From an archaeon (GTDB taxonomy: Archaea > Aenigmatarchaeota > Aenigmatarchaeia > GW2011-AR5 > GCA-2688965): a stretch of DNA of 6,773 nt. The notes below the pieces were generated by a model. The model made no database searches and had not been told where the DNA came from. It saw only the letters and a program-made list of their open reading frames with translations. The stretch covers positions 1 to 6,773 of the forward strand of contig NZEE01000043.1 of the NCBI GenBank assembly GCA_002688965.1, written 5' to 3'. The position numbers and the translations under genes were made by a program. How positions within the stretch are numbered: the stretch's first letter is position 1; each line of letters starts with the position of its first letter. Of this stretch, positions 1 to 4,947 are shown piece after piece.

Positions 1-368
1 TTGGCTTGTTTTCAGCAAGCTATACACCAGTTGTTGAGTTTATACAGGTATTTTTACCATATGCAACTGCTATTCTTATAGTATTGTTCTTCCTTGCATT
101 TGTTAAACTCATAATATTTGGACGCGGTAAAAAAGATAGCAATAAAACAGATCCTGTAATTTTGCTTGTTATGTTAATAATAGTAATAGTGTTTATTGCT
201 GCTGCTGGAAGTAGTGGTTGGCTCATAAAATGGCTTCCTATAATGGCAAGTATTGATATGAATAATATAATGTGGGGTGTTGGGTTATTGTTAATAGCTG
301 CAATACTATACATAGCTTATGATAGGGGTACAAGTGGGGACACAGAAAAAAAAAGAACTAAAGAGTAA
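1..368 (+). CDS. Small multi-helix membrane protein, 5'-truncated by window edge; likely member of the same family as the next two genes
   Basis: The reading frame is open to the left edge. The first possible start inside the window is a TTG at 6-8, but with no ribosome binding site visible I think the true start lies outside. At least 120 residues are visible, counted from that TTG. Three hydrophobic helices are seen at about residues 14-38, 50-68 and 87-105, separated by a basic loop (GRGKKDSNK) and a Trp-containing loop (GWLIKW), with a charged tail ending EKKRTKE. This matches the order of helices 3-5 in the next gene: basic/acidic loop, helix, Trp-rich loop (GTSWMRW), helix, hydrophilic tail. 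I therefore infer that it is the C-terminal part of a third paralogue, although direct identity is low. It is probably an integral membrane component of the secretion/filament system encoded to the right. No enzymatic motif and no class III prepilin signal are visible. The reality of the gene is fairly sure; its function is unknown. Confidence 0.7.
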   Translation, partial: GLFSASYTPVVEFIQVFLPYATAILIVLFFLAFVKLIIFGRGKKDSNKTDPVILLVMLIIVIVFIAAAGSSGWLIKWLPIMASIDMNNIMWGVGLLLIAAILYIAYDRGTSGDTEKKRTKE

Positions 369-375
369 GAAATAG

Positions 376-395
376 TTATAAATAGGTATAAATTA
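376..395 (+). promoter_or_regulatory. Archaeal promoter (TATA boxes) for the second membrane protein gene
   Basis: TTATAAATA at 376-384 is a near-consensus archaeal TATA box preceded by purine-rich AGAAATAG, which could act as a BRE. It would place transcription start near 402-408, giving a leader of about ten bases that still carries GTGAT at 407-411. A second box, TATAAATTA at 387-395, would instead start transcription at about the ATG itself. Either fits; the choice is not decidable by eye. Confidence 0.5.
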
Positions 396-414
396 ATTAG
401 ATTATAGTGATTGC

Positions 415-954
415 ATGGCTGTAGATATTTTCGCACAACTTGTTAGCGACCTTTCAAGAATTGGATTTTATGATTTCTTATTGCCATGGTTATTTACATT
501 TGCAATTGTATATGGACTTCTTATCAAAGCTGATTTGTTTGGTAAAGTAAATACAAAGGTTTCAGGTATACTTGCTATTGTAATAGCATTTTTCGTATCT
601 GCTTATTCAGGTCCATTAATGGCTAGTTATTTTACAACTATTTTTGCAGAATTTTCAACTGTAGCAGCTGCTATACTTGTAGTTGTAATGTTTGCAGCTC
701 TGGTTGGATTTAAGATAGAATGGGGAGATAATAAAAATATTAAATATGGAACCCTTGCTGTCTTGATTGGATTTGGTATTGTAATATTCCTTATTGCTTT
801 AGGAACATCATGGATGAGATGGACCTTTTGGTCAAACTCATATGTTACTGCCGGATTTATTATAGTTTTAGTTTTAGCTGCTGTTGCATTTGTCATAAGT
901 GGTGATAGTGATAGTGGCAGTAGTAGTGCTCCAAAAGCTCCTACAAATAAATAA
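415..954 (+). CDS. Five-helix integral membrane protein with Ser/Asp-rich tail, uncharacterised
   Basis: This 179-residue hydrophobic protein starts at an ATG preceded by GTGAT and a three-base spacer. Predicted membrane helices lie at about 19-37, 48-70, 77-99, 111-132 and 143-162, followed by a hydrophilic tail rich in Ser, Asp, Gly and Pro (residues 163-179). Lysines cluster in the loop between helices 1 and 2 and in the loop between helices 3 and 4. With an acidic N-terminus, this suggests N-terminus outside and C-terminus inside. It shares the pattern GFYxF(I/L)LP(W/F)(I/L)FxFA, then GLLxK, then a second helix with AFFV, with the following gene, so the two are paralogues from a tandem duplication. 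From memory, similar LGFxxFxLPF proteins are common and uncharacterised in DPANN archaea. The nearby secretion ATPase and platform gene suggest a part in a type IV filament or secretion machine, but this is inference. It is not a prepilin: there is no short basic leader before a single hydrophobic helix. Confidence 0.85.
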   Translation: MAVDIFAQLVSDLSRIGFYDFLLPWLFTFAIVYGLLIKADLFGKVNTKVSGILAIVIAFFVSAYSGPLMASYFTTIFAEFSTVAAAILVVVMFAALVGFKIEWGDNKNIKYGTLAVLIGFGIVIFLIALGTSWMRWTFWSNSYVTAGFIIVLVLAAVAFVISGDSDSGSSSAPKAPTNK

Positions 955-961
955 AGGTGAT
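955..961 (+). promoter_or_regulatory. Shine-Dalgarno sequence AGGTGAT for the third membrane protein gene
   Basis: AGGTGAT is complementary to the archaeal 16S rRNA 3' end and lies three bases before the ATG at 965. The ten-base gap from the previous stop supports co-transcription of the two paralogues. The same AGGTGAT-N3-start layout is used by the minus-strand gene that starts at 2159. Confidence 0.8.
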
Positions 962-964
962 TAA

Positions 965-1444
965 ATGGATCCTTTTTCAATTTTAGTAACAAATCTACAG
1001 CAACTAGGTTTCTATGGATTTATTTTACCATTTATTTTCATGTTTGCTGTATGTTTTGGATTATTAACAAAACATGAAGTTCTTGGGGAAAATAAGAATA
1101 TAATTGGTGTAGTTTCTCTTGTTATAGCATTTTTTGTTACAGGATATGCTGCAGTTCCATTAGGAGCAGTATTAAGTAACTTATTTGGTGCAGCTGCTGT
1201 TGTTTTAGCTGGTGTGCTTGTTGTAGTACTTTTAGCTCATATGGCTGGTTATAATTTAGATGTTTTCACAGATAAGAAATATGCTCTTGCTATACTTGTG
1301 ATTGTTGGAATTGCATTATTTATTGCAAGTGGTGCTTTGGCAATTTTTGATATAAACTTCTTAGGAAACGACACATTAATTGCAGCAGTATTTATGATTG
1401 CATTAGTGATAATAGCTGTGTGGTTTATAGGAAATTCAGAATAA
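965..1444 (+). CDS. Five-helix integral membrane protein, paralogue of the preceding gene
   Basis: This 159-residue protein begins at an ATG with a strong ribosome binding site. It has five predicted helices at about 17-35, 46-66, 72-95, 105-126 and 137-156 and a very short tail (GNSE). The N-terminal 65 residues align closely with the preceding protein: LGFYGFILPFIFMFA matches IGFYDFLLPWLFTFA, GLLTK matches GLLIK, and VIAFFVTGY matches VIAFFVSAY. The paralogues then diverge, keeping helix order and loop placement. The Ser/Asp tail of the neighbour and its Trp-rich loop before helix 5 are both missing here, so the two copies probably have different partners or places in the same complex. The gene lies ten bases after its paralogue, evidently in one operon, and its stop is one base from the stop of the convergent coiled-coil gene. 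No catalytic or channel signature was recognised. A membrane component of the adjacent type IV filament-like machine is the best guess. Confidence 0.85.
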   Translation: MDPFSILVTNLQQLGFYGFILPFIFMFAVCFGLLTKHEVLGENKNIIGVVSLVIAFFVTGYAAVPLGAVLSNLFGAAAVVLAGVLVVVLLAHMAGYNLDVFTDKKYALAILVIVGIALFIASGALAIFDINFLGNDTLIAAVFMIALVIIAVWFIGNSE

Positions 1445-1460
1445 TTTATTTCTTTTGTTT
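1445..1460 (+). terminator. T-rich tract after the membrane-protein operon, possible archaeal terminator
   Basis: TTTATTTCTTTTGTTT directly follows the TAA at 1442-1444. Archaeal RNA polymerase terminates at U-rich tracts without needing a hairpin, and none is apparent. The tract lies inside the last codons of the convergent minus-strand gene, where it encodes its Lys/Gln-rich C-terminus, so the T content may partly reflect coding. Confidence 0.35.
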
Positions 1461-2159
1461 GGCTAATAATGTTAGTTCTTGTATATTTCTTGTAAGATTT
1501 GGTAGCATTTGTTTGAAAGCTCTTTCTACACTTGCTATTCTGACTTCTAAATCTTCCATTTTTTGATTAATTTCTTCAGATACCTCATCTTTGTCAGCTG
1601 GTTTTTGGGCAAGTCGATCAAGTTTATTTTGTGAAATTCTTAGTTCTGTTCTAAGTTCAGCTAAAATAGAATCATTTCTTTCCATTCTTTTTGAGAAGTC
1701 GTCCCATTTTTCATCTACAACTCCTTCAACTAATTCTTCAATTGCTACGTCTGGAGAGATAGTATCATGTTCTATACCAGGAACAGTCATCTGCCCCATA
1801 TCACCTTCTAATTCACCTAAAGTAGGAGTTTCTTCATTATATTGAGAAAATATGTCTTTGTTTTCTACTGGTTCTTCATTTGCATATCTCTGATTGTCTT
1901 GAACTGGAGGAGGTAATGGCTCTTCTATTGGCATTTCTTCATTTTGAATAGGAATTGGTTCTGCAATTGGTTCTACACCGCCTTTTACTGCATGCATCAT
2001 AGCTTTTTCTATTTCAGAAAAACCATATCCTTGTTCTTTTAGTTTTTTTATTATATCCTTATCTTCCATGCCAAGAGATTGAAGATGTTGAACTTCAGAA
2101 ACAGGAATATTTCCTGGAATATCTTTTCCTTTTCCCTTGCCTTTCAAAAAGTCAAACAC
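1446..2159 (-). CDS. Coiled-coil protein with N-terminal helical module and acidic Pro-rich linker; FlaC/D-like accessory candidate
   Basis: This 237-residue soluble protein starts with a GTG at 2159-2157, chosen because AGGTGAT lies three bases upstream. Residues 1-12 are a Lys/Gly-rich start (FLKGKGKGK). Residues about 20-58 hold two short helix units, each built on a Gly turn (SLGMEDKDI, then QGYGFSEIEKAM), reminiscent of a UBA-like fold. Residues about 60-135 form a linker rich in Glu and Pro and likely disordered. Residues about 147-235 are strongly helical, opening with EKWDDFSKRME and continuing with heptad-like Leu/Ile/Val spacing to the end, broken near KPAD at 187-190. This architecture resembles archaellum accessory proteins FlaC and FlaD/E, which form a cytoplasmic ring around the motor ATPase, but sequence identity cannot be tested here. 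There are no membrane helices and no signal peptide. It is downstream of the other coiled-coil gene, probably co-transcribed and also served by an internal promoter. Role inferred from architecture and neighbours. Confidence 0.8.
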   Translation of the reverse strand: MFDFLKGKGKGKDIPGNIPVSEVQHLQSLGMEDKDIIKKLKEQGYGFSEIEKAMMHAVKGGVEPIAEPIPIQNEEMPIEEPLPPPVQDNQRYANEEPVENKDIFSQYNEETPTLGELEGDMGQMTVPGIEHDTISPDVAIEELVEGVVDEKWDDFSKRMERNDSILAELRTELRISQNKLDRLAQKPADKDEVSEEINQKMEDLEVRIASVERAFKQMLPNLTRNIQELTLLAKQKK

Positions 2160-2162
2160 ATA

Positions 2163-2169
2163 ATCACCT
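2163..2169 (-). promoter_or_regulatory. Shine-Dalgarno AGGTGAT fixing the GTG start at 2159
   Basis: Read on the minus strand, AGGTGAT is followed by TAT and then GTG. An overlapping ATG one base earlier is out of frame and meets a stop after five codons, so the GTG is the start. Spacing is identical to the site used by the gene at 965. Confidence 0.75.
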
Positions 2170-2191
2170 TTTCTTATATTTAATTTTGCGG

Positions 2192-2199
2192 TTTATAAA
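2192..2199 (-). promoter_or_regulatory. Internal TATA box (TTTATAAA) between the two coiled-coil genes
   Basis: TTTATAAA sits within the palindrome GTTTATAAAC just after the stop of the upstream coiled-coil gene. On the minus strand it would place transcription start near 2170-2168, giving a leader little longer than the ribosome binding site. This suggests that the downstream coiled-coil gene can be expressed on its own. The motif is symmetric, but I see no plus-strand gene it could serve. Confidence 0.45.
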
Positions 2200-2201
2200 C
2201 A

Positions 2202-2612
2202 TTATTTTGGTTGTATAAAGGTCTCTCTTAATTCCCTCATTTTGTTATCTAATTCATCAACTGTAACAAATTTGCCTGTGACAGGATTAAATAACTCAAA
2301 CATATGTTCAAGCTCTTTAATATCTCTGCGCATTGCGAATTTTGAAACTTGTCTATTAAATTTATCAAAAGTTGTCTGAAATCCTAATAATCTATCTTCC
2401 ATTTCACGAACCCTTGATTCAATATCAGTAAAGTGACTTTCTAAATCTCTATGTTTTTTTAGAACTGTATTCTCAATTGTTTTCATTTTAACATCAAGCG
2501 CATCAAAACGTTGTTCAAGTTCTTTTAAACGACGACTATCATTGTTAGAACGTCTGACTAATTCCTGCAATATAAGTCTATCTTGTTGTAATGACACATT
2601 CTCTTCTGGCAT
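2202..2612 (-). CDS. Small coiled-coil protein, probable accessory factor of the filament/secretion system
   Basis: This 136-residue, highly charged protein begins with an ATG at 2612-2610. No Shine-Dalgarno lies upstream, but a TATA-like box sits about 25 bases away, consistent with a leaderless or near-leaderless transcript. Residues about 8-95 form a long predicted coiled coil with hydrophobic heptad positions (for example LKELEQRFDALDVKMKTIE, then DIESRVREMEDRLLGF). It ends in a short distinct module at about 96-130 (DIKELEHMFELFNPVTGKFV, then TVDELDNKM). There are no membrane helices and no enzyme motifs. It is the first gene of a two-gene minus-strand unit and is transcribed divergently from the secretion ATPase, which suggests linked expression. 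By analogy with archaellum FlaC/D/E it may be a cytoplasmic scaffold that couples the motor to other parts, but I did not recognise a named family, and a chemotaxis-like or SMC-like scaffold cannot be excluded. Confidence 0.8.
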   Translation of the reverse strand: MPEENVSLQQDRLILQELVRRSNNDSRRLKELEQRFDALDVKMKTIENTVLKKHRDLESHFTDIESRVREMEDRLLGFQTTFDKFNRQVSKFAMRRDIKELEHMFELFNPVTGKFVTVDELDNKMRELRETFIQPK

Positions 2613-2633
2613 AATTTAATATTCAAATTCAGG

Positions 2634-2646
2634 TATATATAATAAA
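2634..2646. promoter_or_regulatory. Shared divergent promoter region (TATATATAATAAA)
   Basis: The 78 bases between the two divergent starts hold one clear AT box. Read on the minus strand it is TTTATTATATATA, placing transcription start near 2613 and hence a near-leaderless coiled-coil gene. Read on the plus strand, TATATATA would give a start near 2660-2665 and a leader of about 26-30 bases for the ATPase gene. The box is partly self-complementary, so one TBP site might serve both directions. Confidence 0.45.
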
Positions 2647-2690
2647 CTTTAAGTGATGAAAAAGAATAGAAACAATAGGTAGTGTTGAAA

Positions 2691-4937
2691 ATGGTGTGTG
2701 ATTACGAATACGATGATAGTAAGAATGAGATGCGAATAAACTGTATAAACTGTATTTACGGGGCAAGTATTGAAGATTTTGAAGTATGTATGGCTAAAAC
2801 TATTGAGAAATTACTTGAAGTTAAGCGAGCTCCTAGAATAATATTTTCAAAAGAAAGAGAATATGAATATAGTGAAAAGGAAGCTGAATTGCTTTTAGAA
2901 ATTGGGCAAGCTGTAAACAATATAAAAAATGTTTATAGAGTTAGTTCTGTAAAAAATCTAAGTACTAAGGACTGTGATAAACAAATTCCTGAGAGACTTG
3001 CATTTATTCATAAAACTGTAGAAGATATGAAATTAGATCCCATAAAAGCTTTCAAAAATGTTTTGAGAGAAATTCGACATTCTAAAATTATAATGGAGAA
3101 AAGTGATGATGTCGAATATGAATGTTATCGTCATTATATTGAAAATAGTTTGCTTCCTATCAAAAGTGAAATGGGAAAAACTAGATTAATAAAACTTGCA
3201 ATGTCACGTTTGGCAACTATCAAGGGAAGGGAATTTTATAGAAAAATATTCCATCCTACAATCAGACCTAATTTCATGTATACTCGTTATATGTCAGTAC
3301 CTCCTGCTGACGCTGAACCGATTGATTCATATTCAATTGGAAATACTTCAATTGAAATATATTCTTTGCCAGGAAGTGTTAGAAAACTTTATCATGTAAT
3401 ACCTCCTGAGTTCAAATTAAATGAAGAAGAATATGGCATATTGGATAAAGCAAGAAGATATTTAGCAGAGCACAAACCTGTTGAATCTGATTTAACAAAT
3501 CCTGGAAAAATTAGAGAAAATATATTTAATATTTCTTTAGATATGTTGAGAGACATGGCTTCTCAAAATGTATCTGAAAAAAGATTACGAAGTTTAGCTG
3601 ATATACTTACAAGATACACTGCTGGACTAGGACTGCTTGAATTGTTATTGAAAGATGATAAGATTCAAGATATCTCAGTAAATTCTCCAATAGGAAGTTC
3701 TCCTATCTATATATTTCATTCTGATTACATGGAGTGTGAAACAAATATAGTTCCTAGTATAGAAGATGCTGAATCATGGGCTACTAAATTTAAATTACGT
3801 TCTGGTAGACCTTTGGATGAAGCTAATCCGGTTTTAGATACAGAGATGTATGTTCCGGGTGGAAATGCTCGTATTGCAGCTATCACTCGTTCATTAAGTG
3901 CTGATGGTTTGGGTTTTGCATTTAGAAGACATAGAGATAAGCCATGGACATATCCTTTATTTATACAAAATAAGATGGTTAACTCGTTTGCTGCTGGATT
4001 AATGTGGTTTTTGATAGATGGTGCTAGAACTTTGTTAATAGCAGGTACTCGTTCTTCTGGTAAGTCTGCATTCTTAGGAGCAAGTATGGTTCAGATTATG
4101 CCAAAGACTAGAATTATCTCTGTAGAGGATACTTTGGAATTACCGATTCCAAAATTACGTGACCTAGGATATAATGTTCAGAGATTGAAAAGTCGTTCAG
4201 TTATAACTCATGTTGAAACTGAATTACCTGCAGATGAAGCTTTGAGAACTGCATTACGTTTGGGAGATTCTGCATTGATTATTGGTGAAGTCCGAAGTCG
4301 CGAAGCTAAAGCATTGTACGAAGCAATGCGTATTGGTGCATTAGCTAATGTTGTTGCTGGTACAATCCACGGTGACTCTGCTTATGGTGTGTTTGACCGT
4401 GTTGTAAATGATTTGGGAGTTCCTCCTACGTCATTCAAAGCAACTGATGTTGTCCTTGTATGTAATATGTTGAAATCTTCTGATGGTTTGAGATCATTTA
4501 GAAGAGTTGTAGAAATGACTGAAGTTAGAAAACATTGGAAAAATGATCCTATGGAAGAGGGTGGATTTGTTAATTTACTTGAATATTCTGCAAAAGGTGA
4601 TGAATTAAAACCAACTGAAACTTTGAATGTTGGTGAGAGTGTTGTTCTAAATAGTATAGCTGAAAGAGTTCCTGAATGGCGTGGACAATGGGAAAATGTT
4701 TGGAATAATATTAAGTTAAGAGAGAAAATCTTTCAAACTATTGTTGATACTGCTACAAGAAATAATCAACCAGAGCTTCTTGAAGCTGATGTTGTATTAG
4801 AATCTAATAATATGTACCATCTTTCAGCTGAACTTGTTAAAGACGATGTCGGTGCTTTAGATAGTAAAATGATATTTGATAACTGGAATAAATGGTTCAC
4901 ACAAAAAATAAAAAATTTGAATACACTTAAAATCTAG
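2691..4937 (+). CDS. Type II/IV secretion system ATPase (FlaI/VirB11/TadA superfamily) with extended N-terminus
   Basis: This is a hexameric-type cytoplasmic ATPase that powers filament assembly or secretion. Counting from the ATG at 2691 (748 residues), motifs are: Walker A GTRSSGKS at 452-459 (Lys458), Asp box VEDTLEL at 478-484, Walker B LIIGEVRS at 529-536 (Glu533), and His box GTIHGD at 557-562 (His560). A FlaI-like N-domain mark, LYHVIPPE, lies at 233-240, and the core ATPase region spans about 300-635. Ahead of it are about 225 extra residues, so the protein is clearly longer than the roughly 500-560 residues usual for archaellum FlaI. The extension begins with four cysteines (C3, C18, C21, C33; includes CINC), possibly a metal site. 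A roughly 110-residue C-terminal tail follows the core. In-frame GTG at 2682 and TTG at 2685 are alternative starts. AGGT at 2677-2680 suits the ATG, with a slightly long ten-base gap. The platform gene follows after ten bases. Family assignment is very secure; which filament it drives is not. Confidence 0.95.
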   Translation: MVCDYEYDDSKNEMRINCINCIYGASIEDFEVCMAKTIEKLLEVKRAPRIIFSKEREYEYSEKEAELLLEIGQAVNNIKNVYRVSSVKNLSTKDCDKQIPERLAFIHKTVEDMKLDPIKAFKNVLREIRHSKIIMEKSDDVEYECYRHYIENSLLPIKSEMGKTRLIKLAMSRLATIKGREFYRKIFHPTIRPNFMYTRYMSVPPADAEPIDSYSIGNTSIEIYSLPGSVRKLYHVIPPEFKLNEEEYGILDKARRYLAEHKPVESDLTNPGKIRENIFNISLDMLRDMASQNVSEKRLRSLADILTRYTAGLGLLELLLKDDKIQDISVNSPIGSSPIYIFHSDYMECETNIVPSIEDAESWATKFKLRSGRPLDEANPVLDTEMYVPGGNARIAAITRSLSADGLGFAFRRHRDKPWTYPLFIQNKMVNSFAAGLMWFLIDGARTLLIAGTRSSGKSAFLGASMVQIMPKTRIISVEDTLELPIPKLRDLGYNVQRLKSRSVITHVETELPADEALRTALRLGDSALIIGEVRSREAKALYEAMRIGALANVVAGTIHGDSAYGVFDRVVNDLGVPPTSFKATDVVLVCNMLKSSDGLRSFRRVVEMTEVRKHWKNDPMEEGGFVNLLEYSAKGDELKPTETLNVGESVVLNSIAERVPEWRGQWENVWNNIKLREKIFQTIVDTATRNNQPELLEADVVLESNNMYHLSAELVKDDVGALDSKMIFDNWNKWFTQKIKNLNTLKI

Positions 4938-4941
4938 AGGT
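4936..4941 (+). promoter_or_regulatory. Shine-Dalgarno AGAGGT for the platform protein gene, overlapping the ATPase stop
   Basis: AGAGGT overlaps the TAG stop of the ATPase (4935-4937) and lies six bases before the ATG at 4948. This is the same register as the AGGTGAT-N3 sites elsewhere in the window. The overlap indicates one transcript for both genes and possibly coupled translation. Confidence 0.7.
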
Positions 4942-4947
4942 TTTTGA

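Noticed and set aside
20..313. Minus-strand open frame opposite the first membrane protein gene
   Set aside because: It is the shadow of a hydrophobic coding frame with no promoter or ribosome binding site of its own, and the plus-strand frame shows a coherent membrane topology.
901..935. GATAGTGATAGTGGCAGTAG region as a tandem DNA repeat
   Set aside because: It is a short low-complexity stretch explained by Ser/Asp/Gly codons in the protein tail and is not a regular repeat array.
627..992. Minus-strand open frame across the two paralogous membrane genes
   Set aside because: It spans the junction of two well-supported plus-strand genes and has no plausible initiation signals.
1..1444. Possibility that the small membrane proteins are pilins or archaellins
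   Set aside because: They lack a class III signal peptide (short basic leader, cleavage site, single hydrophobic helix) and instead have three to five membrane helices.
1591..1845. Plus-strand Ser-rich open frame opposite the coiled-coil gene
   Set aside because: The Ser-rich composition is what the reverse complement of Glu/Lys/Arg-rich coding gives. The minus-strand frame is longer and has a strong Shine-Dalgarno.
2191..2200. GTTTATAAAC palindrome as an operator or attachment site
   Set aside because: It is a single copy of ten bases centred on a TATA box in the right place for a promoter. A simpler reading is a TATA element.
3196..3399. Short plus-strand open frame inside the ATPase gene
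   Set aside because: It is wholly nested in another frame of a secure ATPase gene, with no family features.
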